Assembly (NCBI RefSeq): GCF_900096945.1
Contig: NZ_FMKA01000005.1
Location: forward strand, 62,001-126,000
DNA: 64,000 nucleotides
Direction of reading: 5' to 3'
Origin: Anaerobium acetethylicum
Lineage (GTDB): Bacteria > Bacillota > Clostridia > Lachnospirales > Lachnospiraceae
A program made the position numbers and the translations under genes. Below are positions 43,604 through 53,236 of the stretch, piece after piece (positions within the stretch are counted from its first letter, which is position 1; every line of letters begins with the position of its first letter). The notes beneath the pieces are model-generated. The model saw nothing but the letters and a program-made list of their open reading frames with translations. It searched no databases and was not told the origin of the DNA.

Positions 43604-44485
43604 CTACAGAATCCTGATTTCCAAAGCATAAGTTTTCGTCGCTCCGGGAGCTGCTATCTGGGTATGGCGCCTGGTTCTGAATTCATCGCTTTCATCGCTG
43701 TAGATGGCTCCGCCGTTCCATGGCTCGATGCAGAGGAATGGAGCTCCCGGATTGACCGGAGTCCAGAATCCGAGAACTTCAAAGCCATCATAGCTGACTT
43801 CAACACCTTCTCCGGTTGACTGGTTGAGGAGCTGTACTTTCTTTGACTCAAGTCCGTCAAAAATCACTGCATCGTTTTCGAATATGCTGTAATCAAGAGG
43901 GAGGGTATCAGAGCCGTTCAGGAAGCGAACTGTTCTGTCGGGATCAATTGACAATGTTTCAAAATTATATAAAGGGCTGTCCACGGTTTCCGGCTTCTCG
44001 AATTTGAGAGCATAGTCCCCGAAGGCTTCTACTTCGTTGAGTGGACAGCTGAATCCCGGATGCGCGCCGATTTGAAACGGCATCTCCCTGTCGTCAAGAT
44101 TTGCAATGTCATAGGTCAGGCGCAACGTTTCTCCTTCAATGGAGTAAGTCATAGTCAGTTTGAATTTGTAAGGGTACATCTTAAGCATGTTGTCGTTGGA
44201 TGTCAGAGAGAATACAGCCACGCTCTCCCCGGCCTTTTCAATTTCAAAATCATAATCCCTTGCAAAACCGTGTTTTGGAATTGCGTATTCTTTTCCCTCA
44301 ATCATGGTTTTGCCATTGCGCACATTGCCGATTGACGGGAAGAGTACAGGCGAATGTTTCGGCCAGAAAGCAGGGTCTGCCTGCCAGATAAATTCCTTCC
44401 CTGCTGAATTTTTAAAGGATGTCAGTTCCGCCCCGAAAGAATTGATTGCCGCTGATGCGGTGCTACTTTGTATGTTGATAAGCAT
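43604..44485 (-). CDS. Aldose 1-epimerase family protein
   Basis: A 293-residue protein of the galactose mutarotase-like fold, equilibrating anomers of aldoses. The conserved active-site histidine lies in 'GAHPGFSCPL', with supporting 'WQADPAFWPKHSPVLFPSIG' near the N-terminus (LacX-like subgroup). The start has 'caggagg'. Divergent from the GH84 gene. Confidence 0.88.
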   Translation of the reverse strand: MLINIQSSTASAAINSFGAELTSFKNSAGKEFIWQADPAFWPKHSPVLFPSIGNVRNGKTMIEGKEYAIPKHGFARDYDFEIEKAGESVAVFSLTSNDNMLKMYPYKFKLTMTYSIEGETLRLTYDIANLDDREMPFQIGAHPGFSCPLNEVEAFGDYALKFEKPETVDSPLYNFETLSIDPDRTVRFLNGSDTLPLDYSIFENDAVIFDGLESKKVQLLNQSTGEGVEVSYDGFEVLGFWTPVNPGAPFLCIEPWNGGAIYSDESDEFRTRRHTQIAAPGATKTYALEIRIL

Positions 44486-44614
44486 TTTATACCTCCTGTT
44501 GTGTTGTTAAATATAATATCGGATAGCAGCGTCTGGGTCTGTAAACCGCCTCCGACTACCACTGTGGTGAATCCAGTATAACATAGAAAATATTTACAAT
44601 GCAATTAGTAGAAA

Positions 44615-44628
44615 GGAAAACGTTTGTG
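44615..44628. promoter_or_regulatory. Possible CcpA (cre) site
   Basis: 'ggaaaacgtttgtg' contains the cre core 'aaaacgttt' but departs from consensus at the first position. It lies upstream of the GH84 promoter. Catabolite control would fit, but this is a weak match. Confidence 0.3.
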
Positions 44629-44659
44629 TAAAAAAAGGAAAGACTTTGATTGAGCCGGT

Positions 44660-44688
44660 TTGAAGTAATATTCGGATTCATGTATAAT
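44660..44688 (+). promoter_or_regulatory. Promoter of the GH84 gene
   Basis: TTGAAG at 44660-44665 and TATAAT at 44683-44688 with a 17-base spacer and TG just before the -10 box. The leader to the ATG at 44752 is about 57 bases. Confidence 0.7.
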
Positions 44689-44751
44689 ATTAGTGGGAAA
44701 GGTTATAGAAACTATAAATGGGAAAAACTACTTAATGTACAGGAGGAAAAG

Positions 44752-47700
44752 ATGAAGGTATTAATGAAATCAGCGGTAAGTTTTGCTCTGGCTGCAGTCA
44801 TGGCTTTATCGTCATGCGCACCGGCATTCGCTTACCAGGAGCCACAGAATACGGACACAGCAGCAGTGCTGCAGGAGGGCTATTCTTCGGAAAGGAACCG
44901 GTACGCAGTGTATCCGGTGCCGCAGTCAGTTGTATATGACAATGATGCGGCACCGACAGAGTTTCAGGTTACAGATGACGTGAATGTAGTCTGCGATCCG
45001 GGAATAGACCAGTATACAAAAGATTTTCTTTCAGAAGTCCTTACGAAATATGGACGCACTTTTACTGTGACGGACGGGATCGTTGAGGGCAGGACTAATA
45101 TTTTACTTGGTACGAATGGAACAGAAGGCACGGCAAGACAATATTTTACTGAGCATGTGACATTGGGGGATGTCAATTTATTCAGTAGAATCGATGCCTA
45201 TTCCATAAGTGCAGAAAACGGAGCAATTACCATCATCGGTGCCGATGCAGAAGCAGCCTTTTATGGGATAGCAACGCTTCAGATGATGTTCTCCTCATTT
45301 GCAGGAAACAGATTTCTGACAGCAAGGATTGAGGATCATGCCTCCATGGAGACCAGGGGATTCATTGAGGGATTCTACGGAAGCTGGGATTATGCTGGCC
45401 GTGAGAGCCTGATGAGATTTGCCAGGGACTACAAGATGAATACTTATGTCTATGCTTCAAAAACTGACAGCTATCACAAAAACGCTGCTCTCTATCCTGC
45501 AGACCAGCTGGCCGAGATTGCGCATCTGGTGGAAATCGGGAAGCAGACAAAGGTCGAATATGCCTGGTCGGTACATATTTCGTATTTCTTCAACAGCCTG
45601 AGCGGATATACAGTCGGAACAGAGCAGTATAACACGAATTTCAACGCGCAGTATACACAGCTTTTCGCGAAATTCCAGCAGCTTTATGATGCCGGGGTCA
45701 GGAAATTCGATATTTTGAATGATGATTTTGGAGCGGGAAGCCACAGTGAGGTTGTACGTCTTCTCAATAAACTGGATAACGAATTCTTAAGACCTAACGG
45801 CTGTGAAAGAATGAGCTACTGCCCGCAGGGATATAATGAAGCCTGGTCAGGCACGGGTACTGAACTGACAGCGCTTCAGGGACTGAATGATACGATAGAC
45901 ATCTACTGGACGGGAGCGGATGTAAACGCGCCAGTCACGCAGTCCACGGTAGATTTTCTGAAATCGAGGACAAACCACAGCCCGGTGTACTGGCTAAACT
46001 ATCCGATTAACGAACATGCGTCATCTGGTCTTTTCCTGGGCAACATTTCTTATTACGCAAGAAACAGCGTAACGGGACTTTCAGGACTTGTATCAAATCC
46101 ATGCCGCTATACAGAAGCGAATAAAACAGCGCTTTTTCAGCTGGCGGCGCTGACGTGGAATAACAACGGATATGAAGAAAAAGCAGAGTCCGTCTGGGAG
46201 GAGTCCTTCAAGTATCTGCAGCCGGAAGTTTATCAGGAATACCTGACAATCGCAAGAAACATATCAAACTGCCCTAATTCGGGACGTATCGCAGCCGGAT
46301 TTCCGGAATCGGAATATATCAGGAGCAGGCTTGAAAGCGTACTCGCCAAGGCTGCAATGGGAACTCCTCTTGCAGCAGACCAGGAAGCAGCAGAACTTCT
46401 GGCAGAATTTGACAATATTTTAAATGCAATCACTACGATGCGTGCAAACTGTAAAAACACAGCTCTTCTTGCAGAAATCGAACCATGGCTGAAATCCCTG
46501 AAGGATGGAGTCCATGCTTCGCAGTCAGGTCTTCTAAGCGTCATCGCTCTCCAGGCTGGAGATGCAGAAAGAGGCTGGCAGCAGCTGAGCATAGCATCAA
46601 AAGCACTTTCAACGGCATATACCTATCGTGCGGCTGCAGGAGAAACAGTTATTGCAAAAGGAGGCAGCAGACGAATCTATCCTTTTGCGACAAAAATAGT
46701 TGCAGCCGCAAAACAGATGATTACTCCGTTGCTGAACCCGGACAGCACAGCATTTACGAACAGCTTTTACGCAGTCCTTGGGGGAGCGGTCAAAACAGAT
46801 GATCTCCAGTCAGCAAAACTGTTCGACAAAGATGAAGCAACATACGGGTCTTACCAGACAGTTCAGAAGGCCGGAGACTATTATGGCGTTGACCTGGGAA
46901 GGGTTATTACTGTCAATACAATCGATATCCTGCAAGGGAGGGCTGATTCGGACATTGATATTTTCCACTATGCAGCTCTTGAATATTCAGAAGACGGACA
47001 GAACTGGACCAGTATTGGACAGCAGGATCTGCAGTACAAAATCAGCCTTTCAGATCTTAATATCAAAGCACGTTATGTGCGCATGAGGCTTACAAAAGTT
47101 GGATACCAGAAAAATGATTACTGGACTTTTATCCGTGAATTTGCAATCAACAAAGACCAGGGGTCAGGGAAAGCAGAAATATATACAAACCAGCCGGATT
47201 TAGCATACAAGGCAGTTTCTGTTACGGATAACACTTATGCGATCAGCGGAGTAACGGAAGCGATACTAAAACCAGGCGAATACCTTGGAATGAAACTTCC
47301 TTCTGTGGAAACTTTAACATCCATCAATGCAGATGCGGCAATAACAGCCGGGTCACTTGCGGTCCAGTATTCGGAGAACGGGGTAATCTGGACCGATGCA
47401 GGTGAAAGCGTAAACGGTTCAACTGCAAGATATGCGAGATGGATCAATCTCGGAGCAGAAGATGCGGCTTTCACTGCAAGAAGCTTTGCGGTTACTACCG
47501 GTCGTATGGAAATCCGTCCTGCAGTGAGTGAAACCAGAAAGAGCGGCGCCGCGGGCGACACAACGGCACTTTCCTTAAAAGAGGGAGCGTGGGCGAATCT
47601 ATTCGATGGCGATGTTTCAACTTATGCATGGACAAGTGCAAATCAGGCAGAGGGGCAGTACATTACAATCGATCTGGGAACTTCAGTACCTGTTTATGAT

Positions 47701-49074
47701 GTTACGGTCACGACAGCTGACGGAAGACCGAGACTATACGATGCCGAAATCCAGGTGTCTGCAGATAATACGGTTTGGGAAACCATAGCGACAGTTTCTG
47801 ACAGTGCAGGAGATGCATCCTATCAGGGAGCTTTTTATACAATTAGCAAGAACCTTCATGGCAAATCAGAACGATATGTGAGGATCTATATTACATCTGC
47901 TACTGAAGCATATTTGAGAATCAATGAGGTTGCAATCAACAAGACGGTAGAAACTGTCGGGAATTCCTTTTCAGGGAATCTTGGTGGAAGCTACGAAAGC
48001 ACTGTTGACGGCGACGTTTCAACAGTATGGTGTCCGGGAACAGAATCGGACGGTTCAGCGTATTTTGAATACAGATTTTCTGATCATACAAATGTAGAAA
48101 AGCTTACAATCCTTCAGGATGCATCAGAAATCACAAATGCAACTGTAACAGCGGAAGTTTATGACGGAACCAAAGTCTCACAGATAACGCTTGGAACAAT
48201 GGATCAGGCGTGTGCTGAATTTAATCTCCCGTTAGCAGCAACCGACATCCTTTCATTGAAATTCACATGGCCGGAGGGTACAACCCCTTCAATTTATGAA
48301 ATATTTACGGTACTTCGCGGGGAAGACAAGGTAAGGGAGTTCGTTGAAAGACTGTATGAAAAAGTACTTGACAGAACTGCAGAAGAAAGTGAGATCAGCT
48401 ATTACACCACATCCCTGAAAGCAAAAGAAAAGACGGGTGCTGACGCAGGATACGGATTCATGTTCAGCCCTGAATTTACAGGACGGGGATTAAGCAACGC
48501 CGACTACGTCGAAGTATTGTATGAAACCTTCATGGGACGTGCTTCGGATGAAGGCGGCAGATCATACTGGACAAACTTCCTGGACAATGGCGTTTCGAGG
48601 CTTTACGTATTCAGAGGATTTGTAGAATCACAGGAATATACTGCTATCTGTGAATCCAGCGAAATCGAAAGAGGTAACACTGCACTTACGGAGCCGAGAG
48701 ATCAGAACCCGTTCCTCACAATGTATGTGGACCGTCTGTATAGCAAGGCATTGGGAAGAGAAGCAGAGTCAGGCGGACTGAATTACCATGCAGGGGAAAT
48801 TCTTGCCGGAAGGGTAACCCCGGTGCAGGCAGCGCAGAACTTTATATTCTCATCTGAATTTAGGAATAAGAATCTGTCAGATGAAGCCTATGTTGAATTG
48901 CTTTATAGAACCTTTATGGGAAGAGAAGCGGAGCCATCAGGACTTGCTTACCATCTGAAAAGAATAGCGGAAGGTACTGGCAGAGAAGAAATACTTCTTG
49001 GATTTGCGAATTCAGCTGAGTTCAAAGACATCATAAACAGCTTTGGACTTGCAAGCCATTTACACGGCATTTGA
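44752..49074 (+). CDS. Secreted GH84 beta-N-acetylglucosaminidase with galactose-binding-like and DUF4214 domains
   Basis: A 1440-residue exported enzyme acting on N-acetylglucosaminides of host or mucin glycans (NagJ/hyaluronidase family). Layout: signal peptide (1-27, ending 'AFA'), N-terminal GH20b-like domain (about 50-185), GH84 barrel (about 190-480) with the catalytic pair D324-D325 in 'DILNDDFG', helical domain, F5/8C (CBM32-like) domains at about 665-800 and 920-1065 plus a weaker one after 1070, and two DUF4214 domains at about 1190-1305 and 1318-1437. No LPXTG or S-layer motif is seen. ATG at 44752 follows 'aggagg'. Confidence 0.92.
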   Translation: MKVLMKSAVSFALAAVMALSSCAPAFAYQEPQNTDTAAVLQEGYSSERNRYAVYPVPQSVVYDNDAAPTEFQVTDDVNVVCDPGIDQYTKDFLSEVLTKYGRTFTVTDGIVEGRTNILLGTNGTEGTARQYFTEHVTLGDVNLFSRIDAYSISAENGAITIIGADAEAAFYGIATLQMMFSSFAGNRFLTARIEDHASMETRGFIEGFYGSWDYAGRESLMRFARDYKMNTYVYASKTDSYHKNAALYPADQLAEIAHLVEIGKQTKVEYAWSVHISYFFNSLSGYTVGTEQYNTNFNAQYTQLFAKFQQLYDAGVRKFDILNDDFGAGSHSEVVRLLNKLDNEFLRPNGCERMSYCPQGYNEAWSGTGTELTALQGLNDTIDIYWTGADVNAPVTQSTVDFLKSRTNHSPVYWLNYPINEHASSGLFLGNISYYARNSVTGLSGLVSNPCRYTEANKTALFQLAALTWNNNGYEEKAESVWEESFKYLQPEVYQEYLTIARNISNCPNSGRIAAGFPESEYIRSRLESVLAKAAMGTPLAADQEAAELLAEFDNILNAITTMRANCKNTALLAEIEPWLKSLKDGVHASQSGLLSVIALQAGDAERGWQQLSIASKALSTAYTYRAAAGETVIAKGGSRRIYPFATKIVAAAKQMITPLLNPDSTAFTNSFYAVLGGAVKTDDLQSAKLFDKDEATYGSYQTVQKAGDYYGVDLGRVITVNTIDILQGRADSDIDIFHYAALEYSEDGQNWTSIGQQDLQYKISLSDLNIKARYVRMRLTKVGYQKNDYWTFIREFAINKDQGSGKAEIYTNQPDLAYKAVSVTDNTYAISGVTEAILKPGEYLGMKLPSVETLTSINADAAITAGSLAVQYSENGVIWTDAGESVNGSTARYARWINLGAEDAAFTARSFAVTTGRMEIRPAVSETRKSGAAGDTTALSLKEGAWANLFDGDVSTYAWTSANQAEGQYITIDLGTSVPVYDVTVTTADGRPRLYDAEIQVSADNTVWETIATVSDSAGDASYQGAFYTISKNLHGKSERYVRIYITSATEAYLRINEVAINKTVETVGNSFSGNLGGSYESTVDGDVSTVWCPGTESDGSAYFEYRFSDHTNVEKLTILQDASEITNATVTAEVYDGTKVSQITLGTMDQACAEFNLPLAATDILSLKFTWPEGTTPSIYEIFTVLRGEDKVREFVERLYEKVLDRTAEESEISYYTTSLKAKEKTGADAGYGFMFSPEFTGRGLSNADYVEVLYETFMGRASDEGGRSYWTNFLDNGVSRLYVFRGFVESQEYTAICESSEIERGNTALTEPRDQNPFLTMYVDRLYSKALGREAESGGLNYHAGEILAGRVTPVQAAQNFIFSSEFRNKNLSDEAYVELLYRTFMGREAEPSGLAYHLKRIAEGTGREEILLGFANSAEFKDIINSFGLASHLHGI

Positions 49075-49190
49075 AAAATGCTATATTTAGTTGTATATTT
49101 AGAAGAATGAGAAAGCTGTGCAATCGTGATCCTATAGGAATATGATCAGTAAGAAGCCATTGCTCAGTGCAGAAAGATACGGGGATAAGT

Positions 49191-50864
49191 ATGTCAGGGA
49201 AATTAAAGAATGTGATGATGAACGTGTTTAAGAATATAATAAAGACGGACACCGATATTACCTCGTATATGAATGAGAACAGCAGGCTCAGACCTTTTTT
49301 CGTATCGGTAAAAATTGCACTGGCATATGGCACCGTGGGCATATTCTGGATACTGTTTTCAAGCAAGATGCTGCGTTTTTTTGTTACTGATCTGGATGAG
49401 CTTGAAAGGTATGAAATATACAAAGGGTGGCTGTTCGTAGTAATGACGACGATTCTGGTTTTCTGCATGGTGCTCAGAAATATGTTCAGTTTTGTGGAAA
49501 TCATTGATAAGTTCAGGCGGAATTACCTGGAACTGAACACAGCTCATGAGAAGCTTCTGGAAATGGAAGGGAATCTAAGCAGGCTTGCCTACACGGATTA
49601 CCTGACAGGGCTTCCAAATAAAAGGGCATTGGAGAAGGAAGTCCAAAGGATTGGCGATAGCTGTGATCAGAGCAGGTATGCCGTACTATATCTGGATGTT
49701 GATAATTTCAAGAACATCAATGATACATTAGGCCATAATGTAGGGGATGAACTGCTGGTAGAGATAAGCAGGGTGATTGATAAGGTGGTCAGGAAGCCGG
49801 ATATGGCTTTCAGAATAAGCGGTGATGAATTCGCTGTTATATTTGCTGATGCGGGAACAACACAGGAGATAGACGAAAAACTTGCGCAGCTGCTGGATCA
49901 CATCAGGAAACCATGGAGCATTTCCGGACACCATTTTTTCATTACCTACAGTGTCGGAATCACCATATACCCAGATGACGGAATCAGTATGAATAAGCTC
50001 CTGATGAACGCGGATACTGCTATGTATGCAGTCAAAAAAGAGACGAAAGACAGCCACGCTTATTATTCAACGGAAATCATGGAAAAGAATATCCGGAAAG
50101 TCGAGCTTGCAAATGAACTGAGGCAGGCTGTGGATAACGGGGAATTTATTCTTTTATATCAGCCAATAAAAAACCTGGGCAAAAAAAAGATAGTAGGGGT
50201 TGAGGCGCTGATCAGGTGGAAGCATCCTGTTAAAGGCTTTGTTTCGCCGGTGGAATTTATACCGCTGGCAGAAGAAACAGGTATGATTTATGAAATTGAC
50301 AAGTGGGTTTTAAGGACCGTCAGCAGGCAGAAGAAGGAATGGGAAGAAAACGGTTTGGGATATCTTAAGATATCCATAAACCTTTCCGGGTCAAGCCTTG
50401 TCAAGACAGGCCTCGTTGAATGTATCGAAGATCTGATTGAGGAATACGGAATAGACTGCAGCCTTTTGCAGATAGAGGTCACGGAAACGGCTCTGATGGA
50501 AAACATCAGGGAATCGGCTGTGATACTTGAGAAGATCAGGAGAATCGGGATAAAAATAGCGCTGGATGATTTTGGTACAGGATATTCTTCTTTTACTTAT
50601 CTGAAAAATCTTCCGATTGACGTGGTGAAGCTGGACAGGCAGTTTATCTGGGATATGATGAATGTGGATCAGGTCGATCTGATCGTGAAAAGCGTTATAC
50701 AGCTGACCCATGACCTCCTTTTGGAAATCGTTGCAGAAGGCATAGAAACGGAGAAGCAGCTTGATTATCTGATGCTTCACAACTGCGATTATGGACAGGG
50801 ATATCTCTTCAGCAGACCACTTTCAAAAGAGGATATTGAACTGCTATGCTGTCAGCATGAATGA
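49191..50864 (+). CDS. Membrane GGDEF-EAL protein (cyclic di-GMP synthesis and breakdown)
   Basis: A 557-residue enzyme with two N-terminal helices (about 35-60 and 75-97) and no obvious sensor domain, a GGDEF domain (about 125-285) and an EAL domain (about 300-555). The synthase motif is SGDEF (S210-F214), a tolerated variant, and the inhibitory I-site RxxD ('RKPD') lies five residues before it. The EAL motif is E338-L340, with 'DDFGTGYSSF' intact, so both activities could work. ATG at 49191 has 'gggga' upstream; a GTG at 49167 is possible. Monocistronic. Confidence 0.93.
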   Translation: MSGKLKNVMMNVFKNIIKTDTDITSYMNENSRLRPFFVSVKIALAYGTVGIFWILFSSKMLRFFVTDLDELERYEIYKGWLFVVMTTILVFCMVLRNMFSFVEIIDKFRRNYLELNTAHEKLLEMEGNLSRLAYTDYLTGLPNKRALEKEVQRIGDSCDQSRYAVLYLDVDNFKNINDTLGHNVGDELLVEISRVIDKVVRKPDMAFRISGDEFAVIFADAGTTQEIDEKLAQLLDHIRKPWSISGHHFFITYSVGITIYPDDGISMNKLLMNADTAMYAVKKETKDSHAYYSTEIMEKNIRKVELANELRQAVDNGEFILLYQPIKNLGKKKIVGVEALIRWKHPVKGFVSPVEFIPLAEETGMIYEIDKWVLRTVSRQKKEWEENGLGYLKISINLSGSSLVKTGLVECIEDLIEEYGIDCSLLQIEVTETALMENIRESAVILEKIRRIGIKIALDDFGTGYSSFTYLKNLPIDVVKLDRQFIWDMMNVDQVDLIVKSVIQLTHDLLLEIVAEGIETEKQLDYLMLHNCDYGQGYLFSRPLSKEDIELLCCQHE

Positions 50865-50870
50865 CAGACA

Positions 50871-50914
50871 GAGAGCCCGCCGCCATGAACAATCGTTCAT
50901 GGCGGCGGGCTCTC
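50871..50914. terminator. Very strong bidirectional hairpin
   Basis: A perfect 20-base stem (50871-50890 with 50895-50914) and loop 'aatc', between convergent genes. It is far longer than usual terminators. Confidence 0.85.
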
Positions 50915-50944
50915 TGGTTTAGTTGAACCTGCTTGATCTGGTAA

Positions 50945-51649
50945 TTATATATGCATCCTTCTTCTTACCTCTTCTCGAAGTCTAGTACGCTTGAGGATGG
51001 TGAAGAGCATGCCGTCGATTATGATGCAGCATACCAGTACCACAGCGGACCAGGTAATATGAATCTTCTGATTCAGGAACATGCGTATGAAAATTTCTAA
51101 TCCAACGCCCAGACCGGCAATTTCTGCAAATACCAGGAAGGCTGTTGATAAGATGGATGTTTTGAAATATCTGATTGCAAATGTAAATATGAGTACAAAA
51201 GCCGTCAGCAGTGAAATGATGGGGACGGCCAGCCTAAGGAACCAGTGGTTGACCGGAAACTGGTAATAGATGATCCAGCAGTACAGGGCCACGGCAGCCC
51301 AGTCGAATAATATGGTCAGGTATATGGAAAGTCTGCTGTATATAAGAACAGGAATGAAAAATACCCATAAAAGTGCACACAGACCGATTATATACAGAGA
51401 CCAGAGCCCTTGTTTAAATACCAGGAGATTCAGAGCTCCGCATGCGACTGCTGTCGAAAGAAGTACGACAGTCAGAAGGATTGCGGAATCACCTCTCTTT
51501 ACCGGATCGACCTGTCCCTTTAAGGTCGGGTAAGGGAGTTTGCCGTTTATATCTATTGGCTGGTTCGGATTATTTACGGGAGTGTTGCAAAGAGGGCAGG
51601 AAACTTCCGTACGATCAAGCTCAACTCCGCAGTGGACGCAGTATGACAT
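50945..51649 (-). CDS. DUF6320 zinc-ribbon membrane protein
   Basis: A 234-residue protein: an N-terminal zinc ribbon ('CVHCGVEL', 'CPLCNTP', residues 4-25), then six or so hydrophobic helices (about 55-220) and a basic tail. This matches the DUF6320 family, which has no known function. Its ATG overlaps the stop of the upstream acyltransferase gene by one base (TAATG), with 'gaggtg' before it, so the two are translated together. Confidence 0.8.
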   Translation of the reverse strand: MSYCVHCGVELDRTEVSCPLCNTPVNNPNQPIDINGKLPYPTLKGQVDPVKRGDSAILLTVVLLSTAVACGALNLLVFKQGLWSLYIIGLCALLWVFFIPVLIYSRLSIYLTILFDWAAVALYCWIIYYQFPVNHWFLRLAVPIISLLTAFVLIFTFAIRYFKTSILSTAFLVFAEIAGLGVGLEIFIRMFLNQKIHITWSAVVLVCCIIIDGMLFTILKRTRLREEVRRRMHI

Positions 51650-52968
51650 TATAACACCTCCATATTTCTGTTGGATTCGATTTTTACTGGAATTCCGTCA
51701 GATATAAGCTTTCTGAAAAAAACCATCTCAACATCAGTTTCCACTATGCTGCTTGCAAAATTAACTGTCAGGACATTTCCGAAACTAATGACTGCGCAGT
51801 TTGTTTTGGCAGAAAAAGGCTGCCCCATGAGAACGTCAAAACGTTCGATATGTTCCTTCATTTCTTCAGGGACGCTCTGCGGGCCCAGATTCGTCAGTCC
51901 GGCAGAAGCCTGCTTGTCACCTATCCGCATGTAATACCTCTTTAATATAAAATCCTTTATAAAGAGAGGAACAATTCTGACGAAAAGATTTCGAGTGGCA
52001 CTCATATTTGTGCTGATGGAAGCATTCATGTATTTTGCATTCAGATGATACCGCATGTAGAAATGTACCTGGTCAACAATCTCTTCAAATGTATAATCTC
52101 CGTACCGTGGATCCACGGTTGGATAAATCATGGCAATGAAATTCCTCAGCGTCATGGAAGGAAAGTATTTTCGTAAGCTTACTGGTATCGCCAGCGTAAC
52201 GGGCTTCAGCCGGAAATTCCCGTCTGATTTCTGCTTTTCTAAAAGCGAATAAATCAGGACGGCATTCAGATATTCCGTCAGGGACACCTTATATCTTTTT
52301 GCTGCAGCCAGGATCTTGTCTGTGGGAATGACTCCGCAGATGATGTTGAGCGTGTGGAACTGCTCTTTGGTGCCGCTTACCTGGTAAGCTTTCTGCTGGC
52401 TTCTGGGCAGCCTGATCTTCGAACTGGCATACCGCAGATAGGCATCTTCGAGCTCTTCCCTGTGGGGAGGCTCATTGATATCCAGAACTCCAAAGGTGTC
52501 AGGAATTTCATGGCCAAGCAGCCTCAGGTAGACCGCAATCAGGGTCTTTAAAAAGAACATTCCCCCGCCGCCATCAGCAACCGAATGGAATATTTCCAGT
52601 GCGATTCTCCGGTCATAATAATAAATTCTGATCAGATGCTGGTGCTTTGATTTGAATGGCATCGGCATACAGGGATTTATGATGTCGGGCATAACAAATG
52701 GTCCGGGATTTCTGTTTGGCTCCAGATAGCGCCAGAACAGCCCTTTCCTTATGGCTACATGGAAGGAAGGAAAACGGTGTATGGTCCTGTCAAGCGCTTC
52801 CTGCAGGATATCCGGCCTTACCTCTTCTTTAAGCAGGCATGAGAGCCTGAATACAGAGGAAAAGTTTTTTCTCTGTAGAGTGGGATATACATTTGCAGAT
52901 AGATCCAGCTTGTACCATACCTGTCTGTCTTTTCGCGGTTTGTTTGTTTTGTATTTCTCATTTAGCAT
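51649..52968 (-). CDS. Condensation-fold acyltransferase (alcohol acetyltransferase-like)
   Basis: A 439-residue protein of the chloramphenicol acetyltransferase/condensation superfamily. The catalytic motif HxxxDG is intact (H128, D132, G133 in 'HSVADGG'). A second conserved part lies in 'LKPVTLAIPVSLRKYFP'. Such enzymes transfer acyl groups to alcohols, amines or glycolipids. It is stand-alone, not part of a peptide synthetase. Coupled to the DUF6320 gene and divergent from an alpha/beta hydrolase, with 268 bases between. The real acyl donor and acceptor are unknown. Confidence 0.82.
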   Translation of the reverse strand: MLNEKYKTNKPRKDRQVWYKLDLSANVYPTLQRKNFSSVFRLSCLLKEEVRPDILQEALDRTIHRFPSFHVAIRKGLFWRYLEPNRNPGPFVMPDIINPCMPMPFKSKHQHLIRIYYYDRRIALEIFHSVADGGGGMFFLKTLIAVYLRLLGHEIPDTFGVLDINEPPHREELEDAYLRYASSKIRLPRSQQKAYQVSGTKEQFHTLNIICGVIPTDKILAAAKRYKVSLTEYLNAVLIYSLLEKQKSDGNFRLKPVTLAIPVSLRKYFPSMTLRNFIAMIYPTVDPRYGDYTFEEIVDQVHFYMRYHLNAKYMNASISTNMSATRNLFVRIVPLFIKDFILKRYYMRIGDKQASAGLTNLGPQSVPEEMKEHIERFDVLMGQPFSAKTNCAVISFGNVLTVNFASSIVETDVEMVFFRKLISDGIPVKIESNRNMEVL

Positions 52969-53047
52969 AAGACCATCCCAATCTGTATTAGTTTCTTATG
53001 CTGTAATTATATCCTCTTATGCCTGATTTTGACAAGTACTTGTTTAC

Positions 53048-53117
53048 TGGCTGCTGTTCACACTGTGAACAGTAACACGCTGCGCGATGCACAGAAATGG
53101 TGCTGCACACCATTTCG
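53048..53117 (+). repeat. Repeat family B, copy 2
   Basis: Two perfect hairpins, 'ctgttcac'/'gtgaacag' and 'gaaatggtg'/'caccatttc' (53094-53116, loop 'ctgca'), joined by 'taacacgctgcgcgatgcaca'-like sequence. It matches the decayed copy at 25286-25350. It lies in the divergent promoter region between the acyltransferase and the hydrolase. Confidence 0.75.
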
Positions 53118-53236
53118 CCCTACATGACTTGATGAAGCAGCCGCTGATATGTTAAAATCGTTGTAACCATTCAGAATCCGTAAAAAGGTTTTCAAGTGTA
53201 AATTCATATGAGAGGAGGAAAGCGGCGCAGATCAAT

